IMG/VR virus record: IMGVR_UViG_3300050821_003477
Location: 1 to 44,548 of that record
DNA: 44,548 bases
Strand: one strand, 5' to 3'
Source: a virus
In this document: positions 29,426 to 37,004 of the stretch, piece by piece
Layout: every line of letters begins with the position of its first letter
How positions within the stretch are numbered: position 1 is the stretch's first letter
The notes under the pieces: model-generated
Database searches by the model: none
Seen by the model: the letters and a program-made list of their open reading frames with translations, nothing else
Told to the model about the DNA's origin: nothing
Made by a program: the position numbers and the translations under genes

Positions 29426-30605
29426 AGGTGCCAAGTGGCGCAAGCATAGCTATTCTGCCGGGTCAGATTATGATCTTTGCCCCCTCAAATACTACCTGCG
29501 CCGCGTGCAAGGTTGGAAAGAACGGGACAACAAAGCACGATTGCTATTTGGCCGGGCTCTTGAGCAAGCTGTCCAATTTTTTCATGAGCACGACGGAACT
29601 GGCGGGCAAGAGGAGTTTCACCGATTGTGGTCCGTTTTCAAAGATCGAACTGACGTTGAGTACACCAAGACAGAAAAAGATTGGTCTACTCTTGACGCGG
29701 ATGGCGGCGATCTACTCCGATTGTACGCCATACGGCAGCCGTCACTGCCAATACCGCTACGAGGACAAATTGTCTTCCAGCGAGAAGTTACCAAAGAAGT
29801 TTTCCCCGGCGATCCTAACTATGGAGAGATTGAAGACGCCGGAAAGTTGGACATGATATGCTGGGTAGACCCAACTCACTCCATGCTTCCGCATATCGAC
29901 TGGAAGCCGGAGTACGGCAAGCTACGGGCACTGATCGTCGATATGAAGACATCAGGCCGTCCGTATCCCGAAGAGCAAGGAATGGCGGCATTCGATGAAC
30001 AACTGCGGCGCTACAGTTGGCTCAGCGGCATTCACGACGTTGCATTCGTGGTCTTTGTTAAGGCCGGACGCAAGTTGCAGAAAGGGTCTCGTGTGACGTT
30101 GCTTGAGAACTTCGTATTGCACAGCTTTCAGGCAGGCGACGAAGCCGTTGTTGCTAAGGTGGATGGCGACAACTCATGGATCGTGCGCAATGATTACATG
30201 CTTGAGCAGATGGATGCAGCACAGGGAGAGAAGAATGGAAAGACAGACCAAACTAACGCGGCGAAGGAGCGCGCTAGAGAATGGCTTCGAACAAACGGAG
30301 TCCTTGTTGCAAATTCAGCAATCACACGACAACGTATCCAATTTAACGCTGGATTTGTTACGACTGAGTCTCAACTCGACGCTGGGCAAGCCTGCGCGGA
30401 TCAAATTGTTCGAATCGTGAATTCGTGGAAGACCAAGAAGTGGACGAACAAGTTCGGCGTTCGATTTCCGCACGACAATAGATCGGACCCGTATTTTCAA
30501 GCATTCGTTTTGAAAGATGAAGCATTTCGAAAGCAGAATTTCGTAAAGGCCGACGAAGAGACAATGGAAGACCTTTTCGCGGAAGAGAGCGAGGCTGAAG
30601 AATGA
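29400..30605 (+). CDS. PD-(D/E)XK nuclease (RecB/Cas4-like)
   Basis: 401 aa. The N-terminus has KHSYSAGSDYDLCPLKYYLR RVQGWKERDNKARLLFGRAL EQAVQ, as in PDDEXK_1-type nucleases. The active site is AGKLDMICWVD (Asp) then LIVDMKTSGR (D-x-K). A QLRRYSWLSG-like motif follows (DEQLRRYSW). A Cas4-like iron-sulphur cluster is not visible. It overlaps the helicase gene by 26 nt, so the two are probably translated together. The C-terminal 150 residues are less conserved. Confidence 0.88.
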   Translation: MAFLYVNSKGAKWRKHSYSAGSDYDLCPLKYYLRRVQGWKERDNKARLLFGRALEQAVQFFHEHDGTGGQEEFHRLWSVFKDRTDVEYTKTEKDWSTLDADGGDLLRLYAIRQPSLPIPLRGQIVFQREVTKEVFPGDPNYGEIEDAGKLDMICWVDPTHSMLPHIDWKPEYGKLRALIVDMKTSGRPYPEEQGMAAFDEQLRRYSWLSGIHDVAFVVFVKAGRKLQKGSRVTLLENFVLHSFQAGDEAVVAKVDGDNSWIVRNDYMLEQMDAAQGEKNGKTDQTNAAKERAREWLRTNGVLVANSAITRQRIQFNAGFVTTESQLDAGQACADQIVRIVNSWKTKKWTNKFGVRFPHDNRSDPYFQAFVLKDEAFRKQNFVKADEETMEDLFAEESEAEE

Positions 30606-30940
30606 GAGTCAATTGTATCATGGAAGGTTGCAAGTCAGAATACACAAGCAACGAGACTCCATCACCGAATGGCGTGCGCTATGTTTGCGCGCATCACACC
30701 GACAAGGAACTTCGAGCAGCCGGAATTCTCAAAACAGCGCGAGTGGACAAGGATGTACATTTTCAGTCTGTTGCATTCGATGATGCACTCGACGGAAAAT
30801 ATCCTGCGCCGAAAAATCCCGGCTGGACACATCCGCTGCCTGAAGTACCCGATTTGTATCAATCTGGTCTGGACACAGACGGCTTGGATGAAGTGAGCGC
30901 TGGACTGGTGGAGATTCCATTCGATGACGAATCTAAGTGA
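30602..30940 (+). CDS. Small Cys/His protein (112 aa)
   Basis: ATG 30602 overlaps the nuclease stop by 4 nt. The N-terminus CIMEGCKSEY and VRYVCAHHTDKE give two Cys pairs and two His, a likely zinc site (treble-clef-like). The remainder is acidic with Pro. No family was recognised. Confidence 0.7.
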   Translation: MRVNCIMEGCKSEYTSNETPSPNGVRYVCAHHTDKELRAAGILKTARVDKDVHFQSVAFDDALDGKYPAPKNPGWTHPLPEVPDLYQSGLDTDGLDEVSAGLVEIPFDDESK

Positions 30941-31340
30941 ACGAATCGATAGCCGCGATTTGTTCATGTCCAATCACAGTGTGCGAAGTGGTGGACAAGG
31001 CGCAGTTGCTTCTGCTGAACGTCGTACAAACTCGCCGAAGTGGGCGCGAACGGATGGCGGTATTCGAGATGTAATTCGTCGAGCGTTTCCTCACTTCGAA
31101 ACAAACGAACGCCAGCGAAAATTTGCCGCCCGCTGGGCGCGAGTAATTTATCTCTACTTTCGTGTTGGCTATACTTATAGCCAAATTGCTGAAGAGATGA
31201 ATATTCACTCTCCGTCTAAAAAACGTCCCTACAGAGCAGTTGAACGGCTGATCGAGCACATTCAAAACGTAGCAAAGGGTTTGAATGAAAATGGAAAGCT
31301 ACGTAGACGACGAGGACGCCCTCCCAAAATCGAGGGGTAA
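30924..31340 (+). CDS. HTH and AT-hook-tailed DNA-binding candidate (138 aa)
   Basis: The middle GYTYSQIAEEMNIHSPSKKR PYRAVERLIEHI resembles a helix-turn-helix of the sigma/transposase type. The C-terminus RRRRGRPPKIEG is an AT-hook. Both suggest DNA binding. The stop codon is in the repeat copy D. SD GGAG. Confidence 0.72.
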   Translation: MTNLSERIDSRDLFMSNHSVRSGGQGAVASAERRTNSPKWARTDGGIRDVIRRAFPHFETNERQRKFAARWARVIYLYFRVGYTYSQIAEEMNIHSPSKKRPYRAVERLIEHIQNVAKGLNENGKLRRRRGRPPKIEG

Positions 31341-31356
31341 GCCATGCCATTAAAGG
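31328..31356 (+). repeat. Copy D of GAGGGGTAAGCCATGCC repeat
   Basis: Identical over 29 nt to 12841-12869. Its ATG at 31344 starts the 250-aa protein, and AAAGGTGG inside it could serve the ATG at 31368. Confidence 0.82.
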
Positions 31357-32096
31357 TGGTGAACAACATGGGACGAGACCAAACAGTTAAGGTGCATTTC
31401 TGCTTCAAACAGCACCTCGGGGAGCAGTTAACCCCCGAGAAGTGCAACTGCCGCAAATGGATCACTTACGAAGAGGCAGAGCAAAAGATTGCTGATGGCG
31501 TAGCGGACTGGCTGATTCTGAGCCGAACTCAAGTAGCCAGTCCTGACGAGATCGGAAAATTCAGCCCCGAACGCGGACGCTTTAATCCCGATCTGAAGGC
31601 GCTCGCCAATAAGAACTTTGTCAAAGTGTGTCCGCTTTGCGTTCGATTAAGCGAGTCACGGAAAAAGCTCTGCAAAAACTGTCATGGTCGCGGCCTCGAA
31701 CCCGTAGCGGTGTATTGGGAAGAGCTTAGCCGACATCAGGAACCGACGCCGGGCGGCACAATCGTTATGGTTGGCAGCGCGGATGAATCAGGCCGGTTCA
31801 ACTTGGCTCTTCACAAAAAGACACCTCGCGTTGCAACACTCGAAGGTCCCAATCCGGGGTCTGGGCCGAATCGTCTCGGCCATATCGTTCGCGCAATCAT
31901 CGGAAGTAAGTATGATCAGGAGCGCATCGAGGAATACGGCAGGGTCAACGACTTGGAGCTTTACGGAAAGCCGCAAGGTGCTCCCTTGACAGATAAGACC
32001 ATTTCGTTTACACTGGAACCAGAGGATGTACCCGGCGACATGACCCACGATGCTCAAGGCCGTCGTTATGATTACGGTGAGGCGATTTTTGTATGA
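31344..32096 (+). CDS. Protein with multiple Cys clusters (250 aa)
   Basis: ATG 31344 lies in repeat copy D (SD GAGGGG, 6 nt). ATG 31368 (MGRDQ) is an alternative with SD AAAGGTGG. Cys/His groups HFCF, KCNCRKW, VCPLCVRLSESRKKLCKNCH suggest one or two zinc sites. The C-terminal half is acidic with a GDMTHDAQGRRYDY end. No function known. Confidence 0.75.
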   Translation: MPLKVVNNMGRDQTVKVHFCFKQHLGEQLTPEKCNCRKWITYEEAEQKIADGVADWLILSRTQVASPDEIGKFSPERGRFNPDLKALANKNFVKVCPLCVRLSESRKKLCKNCHGRGLEPVAVYWEELSRHQEPTPGGTIVMVGSADESGRFNLALHKKTPRVATLEGPNPGSGPNRLGHIVRAIIGSKYDQERIEEYGRVNDLELYGKPQGAPLTDKTISFTLEPEDVPGDMTHDAQGRRYDYGEAIFV

Positions 32097-32233
32097 AACC
32101 AAGTCTCCGTGAAGAGCATCTTAGGCGTAGTGGTCCGGTGTTCATCGGTTTTGATTTATCACGGGCCGATATTCTGAAAGCAGTCGCGCAACGCAGAAAG
32201 GAACGCGAATGTCGCCAATCGAAGACGCGGTAA
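32093..32233 (+). CDS. Small basic protein (46 aa)
   Basis: ATG 32093 overlaps the previous stop by 4 nt. The sequence MKPSLREEHLRRSGPVFIGF is followed by a basic helix (DILKAVAQRRKERECRQSKT R). No clear SD. No family was recognised. Confidence 0.55.
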   Translation: MKPSLREEHLRRSGPVFIGFDLSRADILKAVAQRRKERECRQSKTR

Positions 32234-32703
32234 ACGATCAACATAGCTCAGAGTTAGCAGAGGCAGTTGAGAAATTCCAGAAGCAATTTGCCGAGCGAAG
32301 TTTTAGCCAGCGCCATGAAGAACTCGGCAAGATGATCAATTGTCGGCTCTGTGGCCGTCGCCATCGCGCAGGCGATCCGCTGATTAAGGAAAGTACCGCT
32401 CACGGTCCCCAGCCTTTTGCGGACCGCGAACTCCCCGCTCGCACTGCTTATTACGCAAAGCAGCGCGTCAATCAACGTCACAATTCCCGCGTCCACGAAT
32501 TCGCTCAACTCGCCGAAAAAATTTACAACGAAGAAATAGCGCCTTACTTTACTGCGGAGGGCGACAACCTTATTCGGCGCGCACAACGTCAAGCTGCGGC
32601 CATCTTGCGTAAGCGCTGGATTGCTGCGCGGGTAATCAAGAAGCATATGCAGTCGGCGAGTCGGCGCATTAACTGGGGCCTTCAACGCGGAGGATCGCGG
32701 TGA
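32209..32703 (+). CDS. Uncharacterised basic protein with Cys2 motif (164 aa)
   Basis: ATG 32209 (SD AAAGGAACG) overlaps the previous gene. CRLCGRRHRAGD gives a possible half zinc site. The C-terminal half is Arg/Lys/Gln-rich helical (RRAQRQAAAILRKRWIAARV IKKHMQ). It may bind nucleic acid, but no family was recognised. Confidence 0.68.
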   Translation: MSPIEDAVNDQHSSELAEAVEKFQKQFAERSFSQRHEELGKMINCRLCGRRHRAGDPLIKESTAHGPQPFADRELPARTAYYAKQRVNQRHNSRVHEFAQLAEKIYNEEIAPYFTAEGDNLIRRAQRQAAAILRKRWIAARVIKKHMQSASRRINWGLQRGGSR

Positions 32704-32909
32704 ACGAAAAGAAACCATATCTGCGCTGGCACCCGGCTGCGCCGGACCTGCACGGAACGTTTCGATCTGGCGATGCGCCTTTTCCGCGTCTCAATGAATT
32801 AACGTTCGAAGTTTTGTATGAGGAGGCTCTTGTTTATGCCATCGCTCAAAGCTTATCGTGCCCGCAAGCACGAGATCGAAGTGTTGGAGCAGCGTCTTGC
32901 GAATGCTGA
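32700..32909 (+). CDS. Small uncharacterised protein (69 aa)
   Basis: GTG 32700 overlaps the previous stop by 4 nt, with SD GGAGG. The N-terminal half (YLRWHPAAPDLHGTFRSGDA) looks like protein. The C-terminal 25 residues overlap the next gene and look less so. It may end earlier in the real transcript or be partly spurious. Confidence 0.5.
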   Translation: MNEKKPYLRWHPAAPDLHGTFRSGDAPFPRLNELTFEVLYEEALVYAIAQSLSCPQARDRSVGAASCEC

Positions 32910-33162
32910 GGCGGTGCTTCGAGAAACGCAGATTCATCTCTCTACCATGAATGAGGTGAAAGAAGCGCTGCTCGAAGAATGCAAGAAGCTGACAACTCGT
33001 TGCACTATCTTCGAAATGTACATCCGACATGCTTACTGGGACGATCCGGATTTGCCAGTCATCGTTCCGTCAACAATTCCTCGTTGCCTGAAGCCGTTCG
33101 ATGCAATCAAATTTGCTGGCGGTCCGGAGCCGATGATCTGCCCGCCAAAAGCGGAGGGTTAA
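32836..33162 (+). CDS. Coiled-coil protein (108 aa)
   Basis: The SD AGGAGG precedes ATG 32836. An in-frame ATG at 32818 is an alternative. Residues 5-60 (RARKHEIEVLEQRLANAEAV LRETQIHLSTMNEVKEALLE) form a coiled coil with heptad Leu. The C-terminal part has RCTIFEMYIRHAYWDDPDLP. No family was recognised. Confidence 0.72.
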   Translation: MPSLKAYRARKHEIEVLEQRLANAEAVLRETQIHLSTMNEVKEALLEECKKLTTRCTIFEMYIRHAYWDDPDLPVIVPSTIPRCLKPFDAIKFAGGPEPMICPPKAEG

Positions 33163-33309
33163 ATGCCGGATTCAACTAAACCGACGAATAAGCAATTTTT
33201 CTTCTATATGTATTTTTCTGGCGTCGCTGCCCTAGCAGCTGGGTTCCACAGTTACGGCGTAGCAACCTTTATGATCATGGCTGCTCTGGCCGTTAAAGAC
33301 GGATGGTGA
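33163..33309 (+). CDS. Small membrane protein (48 aa)
   Basis: ATG 33163 follows SD GGAGGG. Residues 12-32 (FFFYMYFSGVAALAAGFHSY) and 33-43 (GVATFMIMAALA) are hydrophobic, so one or two membrane helices are likely. It overlaps the DHH gene start region. Confidence 0.65.
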   Translation: MPDSTKPTNKQFFFYMYFSGVAALAAGFHSYGVATFMIMAALAVKDGW

Positions 33310-33311
33310 TT

Positions 33312-34289
33312 ATGAACGTCGATCTGATCATCTATCACAACAATTGTACAGACGGATTTTGCGCGGCCTACATTGCGCATCAGAAATGGCCGGAGGCAGA
33401 ATTGCTGGCGCAGGACTATGGCGTCGAACCGCCTTACGACAAAGTGAAAGACAAAGACGTGATCGTAGTCGATTTCAGCTGGGACAAACGCGAGTCCAAT
33501 GAGAAGCTGGCGAAGCTTGCACACTCTTTTCATATTTACGATCACCACAAGCAGGCCCAAGAGATGCTAGCGGGACAACCGTACGCAACATTTGATGTAA
33601 CGCGAAGCGGCGCGGGCATTGTCTGGGATGAATTGTTTGGAAAAGAAGAAATGTTCAAGGGCATCATTGTTCCCGGCCTACAGCGTCCGTGGTTTGTGAA
33701 CTACGCTGAAGACTACGACCTTTGGAAATTTCACTTCCCCGGCAGTCGAGAAGTCAATGCGTACCTTGCCACAGTTCCGAAAGATGTTAATTCGTGGGAT
33801 AAAATGGTTGCACCAATATCGATAGAACTCGCGGCGGAGTACGGCGCTGGCTCGCGTCGGCAGATCGAGAGCTACGTGCGACAGGGGAAGCGCGAGGCGA
33901 AGCCGGGCACCTTATTCTTTGTTGACGAAGAAGGTTTTGTTCACGAATACTGGGCGATGGTCATCAATGCTCTGGGAATAAATTCCAGCGAACTCGGCGG
34001 AGAGCTTGCTGACTTTCAAGGAATTGATGTTGCAATCGTCTGGTTCGAACGCGGCGACGGAAAAATACAATTTATGCTTCGAGCGCATCACGGCGCAGAC
34101 GCTGGCAAGCTCGCCAAGGCGAAGGGCGGCGGCGGTCACAAGCAATCAGCAGGATTTGAACTGAGCATCACCGAAGGCCGTGAACTGATCGACGCGATTC
34201 TCGGTCGCAATGGCGGTGAATCCGCAAAGGTCTTCTACGCGCCGATGGTCGTGAAGAATAAGCTTGACAAAGCGCCTCAGATCGGCTAG
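33312..34289 (+). CDS. DHH-family phosphoesterase
   Basis: 325 aa. NNCTDGFCAAY (motif I), VVDFSWDKR (II), IYDHHKQ (DHH, III), a later Asp-containing NYAEDYD and the DHHA1 part GGGGHKQSAGF (GGGH) are present. The family includes RecJ nucleases, oligo-RNases and cyclic dinucleotide phosphodiesterases. This short form could degrade short oligonucleotides or signalling nucleotides. Start ATG 33312, or 33303 just upstream. Confidence 0.88.
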   Translation: MNVDLIIYHNNCTDGFCAAYIAHQKWPEAELLAQDYGVEPPYDKVKDKDVIVVDFSWDKRESNEKLAKLAHSFHIYDHHKQAQEMLAGQPYATFDVTRSGAGIVWDELFGKEEMFKGIIVPGLQRPWFVNYAEDYDLWKFHFPGSREVNAYLATVPKDVNSWDKMVAPISIELAAEYGAGSRRQIESYVRQGKREAKPGTLFFVDEEGFVHEYWAMVINALGINSSELGGELADFQGIDVAIVWFERGDGKIQFMLRAHHGADAGKLAKAKGGGGHKQSAGFELSITEGRELIDAILGRNGGESAKVFYAPMVVKNKLDKAPQIG

Positions 34290-34292
34290 GCT
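34264..34292 (+). promoter_or_regulatory. Sigma70-like promoter inside the end of the DHH gene
   Basis: TTGACA at 34264-34269, a 17-bp spacer and TAGGCT at 34287-34292. It would drive the gene starting at 34327. Confidence 0.52.
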
Positions 34293-34326
34293 CGAAGCAT
34301 GTCACAACTACCGAAGGGAGAGCCCA

Positions 34327-34581
34327 GTGGACACGACGGCAATTGAATCCGAACTCATGGCTTCAGCATCTGAGTATGCAGTGGACAATCATCACACTCT
34401 CGGACCGTGGCAGAGTTACCTCGGCGGCGCGGTTCGGATTGCTCACTGTATCAGCTGCGACCGTCACGCTCTGACGGAAGTTCTCCCGAAGGGCGATGAC
34501 GACGCAGGCAACCAGATTTACAAAACTGACATTCGCGGGTCAGCAATCACGACTCAATGCGGACCCAGAAAGGTAAGCTGA
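34327..34581 (+). CDS. Small Cys/His protein (84 aa)
   Basis: GTG 34327 has SD GGGAGAG, and transcription from the promoter at 34264 should start near 34299. Sequence ELMASASEYAVDNHHTLGPW, then AHCISCDRHALTEVLPKG, contains CxxC and His groups. No family was recognised. Confidence 0.65.
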   Translation: MDTTAIESELMASASEYAVDNHHTLGPWQSYLGGAVRIAHCISCDRHALTEVLPKGDDDAGNQIYKTDIRGSAITTQCGPRKVS

Positions 34582-34928
34582 TGGCATCGAAGCCGAACAT
34601 CAATCCTTTGAAGTATCGCGGGGTCTTTGATTACCCCAATAATCAGAGCGCCAATCTACTCGGACCTATCCGTCATAAGGCGACGAAGGTTTATGACTCT
34701 TACACTGGTGAAGAGCAGAATGAAATTTATTCCGTCTCCGCGCCCGATCCGGCTGGTGCAAACCCTCCGTCCACCTCTGAGCACGTTCTGAAATTCCTCG
34801 GCTGGACTGGACGAGGAAAGCACACCCGATACACCGGAAAGATTTCAGAGAAAAGTGTCCTCGATCAAAAAGCAGCATGGATGTCTGAATGGCTGCGGAA
34901 AGGGCAATATGCGAGAGGAAACCGTTAG
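34581..34928 (+). CDS. Uncharacterised protein (115 aa)
   Basis: ATG 34581 overlaps the previous stop by 1 nt (TGATG) with SD AAAGG. The N-terminus is polar and Pro/Asn-rich. The C-terminal part (SVLDQKAAWMSEWLRKGQYA RGNR) is basic. No family was recognised. Confidence 0.68.
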   Translation: MASKPNINPLKYRGVFDYPNNQSANLLGPIRHKATKVYDSYTGEEQNEIYSVSAPDPAGANPPSTSEHVLKFLGWTGRGKHTRYTGKISEKSVLDQKAAWMSEWLRKGQYARGNR

Positions 34929-35070
34929 CAGTAAGAAGCAGAAAGCTACGAAGCGCCCGTACGAGCGAAAGAACGAGCGCAGCGCCGAACAGCAGCAAGA
35001 GGAACGTCACGCAAAGAACGCAAAAAGGCCCAAGCAAGTCTACGTGGCCGGAGAGGGATGGGTGCGGTAA
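34909..35070 (+). CDS. Small Lys/Glu-rich protein (53 aa)
   Basis: ATG 34909 has SD AAAGGG and overlaps the previous gene by 20 nt in another frame. The sequence is KKQKATKRPYERKNERSAEQ, then QQEERHAKNAKRPKQVYVAG, strongly charged and likely unstructured. It may bind nucleic acid. No family was recognised. Confidence 0.55.
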   Translation: MREETVSSKKQKATKRPYERKNERSAEQQQEERHAKNAKRPKQVYVAGEGWVR

Positions 35071-35375
35071 TGGGAGAACTCAGCAAGACGGCAAAAGCCA
35101 GCATGGTCAAAGAGGTTAAAAAGACCGAAGTCGAAACTCCGGAGCAGTCGATCAAGAAGCTTCGAGCAGATTTGGCTGCGGCGCTGTATGTTCCCAGTCA
35201 CCGGATCAAGGCGCTTCTGGACGCCTACGATAAGAGCAGAGAACAGATTCAGGTGGACTCGTGGGTTCGACTGCTCGAAAGCGGAAAGAGCTATCGCGTG
35301 ACTCTGGTTCACGATGAAGTCACGGTTCAAGAAATAGAGCGCGAACACTGCTACAGCAATCCGGCAGCGGTGTAG
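35070..35375 (+). CDS. Uncharacterised protein (101 aa)
   Basis: ATG 35070 overlaps the previous stop (TAATG), with an imperfect SD (GAGAGGGATGG upstream). An in-frame ATG at 35058 is possible. The N-terminal half is charged and helical (TPEQSIKKLRADLAAALYVP), the C-terminal half strand-rich (YRVTLVHDEVTVQEIEREHC). No family was recognised. Confidence 0.68.
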   Translation: MGELSKTAKASMVKEVKKTEVETPEQSIKKLRADLAAALYVPSHRIKALLDAYDKSREQIQVDSWVRLLESGKSYRVTLVHDEVTVQEIEREHCYSNPAAV

Positions 35376-35384
35376 GAGATAATC

Positions 35385-35924
35385 ATGGCTGAGCAGCTAC
35401 GCATCAATTTCTTCGGCGCGCCAGCAAGAGGCAAGTCGAATATGGCTTCATGGATTTATTCCCAGCTACGTTTTCAGCACTATAACGCTGAGTACGTGCA
35501 GGAGTGGATCAAGCTCTGGGCCTATCGGAAATATCAGATGAAGCCGTTCGATCAGATTTACGTCTTCGGCAAACAGCAGCACCTTGAATACGAGATGCTG
35601 AAGGCCGGAGTGAAGAACATCGTCACGGATTCACCTCTCTGGCTCAGCGTCTTCTATGCGCCGATTCAATTGAAACGCGGGCTCGCCGAACTAATCCGCG
35701 AATACGAAATGGTGTATCCGGCGCTCAATATCTTGGTGCTGAAAGATCAGGATGCTCCTTACGAGCGTGAAGGTCGGTATCAGGATCAGGACGGTGCTCA
35801 AGAACTCGAAAACAAGCTCGTTAGATTTATGCCGGAAGTTCTCGGCTACGGAAACTTTCAGGTTTACAAATTTGGTCAGCAAGAGGAAATTAAAAACGCG
35901 GTGCTTAGGGCCGCAATCAAATAA
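35385..35924 (+). CDS. P-loop NTPase, kinase-like
   Basis: 179 aa. The Walker A motif FFGAPARGKSNMA (GxxxxGKS) is at residues 9-21 and NIVTDSPLWLS is the Walker B-like acidic motif. A C-terminal GRYQDQDGA motif is typical of the small phage deoxynucleotide/nucleoside kinase-like P-loop proteins and may form the lid. It may phosphorylate a nucleotide or small molecule. The exact substrate is not known. SD GGAGA. Confidence 0.78.
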   Translation: MAEQLRINFFGAPARGKSNMASWIYSQLRFQHYNAEYVQEWIKLWAYRKYQMKPFDQIYVFGKQQHLEYEMLKAGVKNIVTDSPLWLSVFYAPIQLKRGLAELIREYEMVYPALNILVLKDQDAPYEREGRYQDQDGAQELENKLVRFMPEVLGYGNFQVYKFGQQEEIKNAVLRAAIK

Positions 35925-35934
35925 GGAGAATACA

Positions 35935-36840
35935 ATGAAGAAGTTTTTCGCAGCAGCACTTCTCTCGTTTGCATTGTACGCGGCCCCCGCTTACTTTGCA
36001 CAAACCACAAGTCCCGAGGTTCCGCAGGACAAGATCGCCACTGTAGCGAAGCCGTTCATCGGAAACTGGGCGGCGGTGTCGTGCGAATCGAGTCCGCTGG
36101 GCCTTCGCTTCTCTATCCGGATCGATTCTGTACCTGATCAGGATAACGGAACTCGACTGGCCCCGGTTCTGAAGCTAACTGGCGTTCAGGGATACAGTCT
36201 CACGAACGGCCCGTTCGACTTTCAGACGAGCGCATTCTTGAGCGTCCCCGGCGACACACCTGATAAGAGCTTTTTGCTTCTGCATGTTCAGAATTCGAAT
36301 TTGTTGCTCAGCTTGCAACCGACTCGTGTACAGGGAAAGATTCAGACTTCTTTGAACGGTTCGGTTCTGAGATTTCTGGATAATTCGCAAGCGCAAGTCT
36401 TCGTCATTCCCGATACCTTCAAGGCTGACGATTACTCGTATGTCACTCCGCTTTCGATGATGTGTCCGAAGGCCGACAGCAATGATGATGGTCCGCAGGC
36501 TCGATTGTTGCGGGCGGCGACAACTATGGTCGCTGTCGCAGCTGCACGACTCGACACCGACGAAACTCCTGAAGAGCAGACAGTGGCTCTGAACGAGCTT
36601 ACCAAGTTCGCGGCTAAGCACAGTCTGGTCGGAGCGTATCGGGACGGCACGAAAGAGGGCACATACGACATTGCGCTCTTTCTCACTGACGCGGACGGAC
36701 AAGCCACGGGTGAACCGAAGTGGGTTGTCTACGGTGAACCAACGTTGACCGAAGGTGTCATGCAGATCGAGTCCGACTACACGACGTATCCGGACGGACA
36801 TGATGTCCCCGGCGACGATCCCGAGAACGGCAAAGCGTAA
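35935..36840 (+). CDS. Secreted protein with signal peptide (301 aa)
   Basis: ATG 35935 has SD AAGGAG. KKFFAAALLSFALYAAPAYF AQT is a signal peptide with an AxA-type cleavage site. The mature protein is strand-rich and polar, with one Cys pair-like pattern (SCESS, MCPK). No family was recognised. A secreted phage protein of this size may act at the cell envelope, but that is inference. Confidence 0.75.
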   Translation: MKKFFAAALLSFALYAAPAYFAQTTSPEVPQDKIATVAKPFIGNWAAVSCESSPLGLRFSIRIDSVPDQDNGTRLAPVLKLTGVQGYSLTNGPFDFQTSAFLSVPGDTPDKSFLLLHVQNSNLLLSLQPTRVQGKIQTSLNGSVLRFLDNSQAQVFVIPDTFKADDYSYVTPLSMMCPKADSNDDGPQARLLRAATTMVAVAAARLDTDETPEEQTVALNELTKFAAKHSLVGAYRDGTKEGTYDIALFLTDADGQATGEPKWVVYGEPTLTEGVMQIESDYTTYPDGHDVPGDDPENGKA

Positions 36841-36842
36841 TC

Positions 36843-37004
36843 ATGAAACGGCTCTGCGTATTCTATAAGCACGCGGCACTCTATGTGGGCAAACCCATTG
36901 AGTGGATGGTCTGCAAAGAGTGCCGCAAAGAGCTTGACAAAGGCATCCTCCCTCTGACATTATTAGTCGAGGGATGCAAACGACAACGAACGAGGAATCT
37001 CTAA
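36843..37004 (+). CDS. Small zinc-binding candidate (53 aa)
   Basis: ATG 36843, 2 nt after the previous stop, without a strong SD. Cys residues at 5, 24, 27 and 45 (VCKECRKEL is a CxxC) suggest metal binding. Basic C-terminus. The TAATG end couples it to the ligase gene. Confidence 0.6.
   Translation: MKRLCVFYKHAALYVGKPIEWMVCKECRKELDKGILPLTLLVEGCKRQRTRNL

Noticed and set aside
36934-36963. Promoter-like TTGACA upstream of the ligase
   Set aside because: Spacing to a -10 is 18 with CATTAT, and it lies fully inside the 53-aa gene. Too weak to list as a site.
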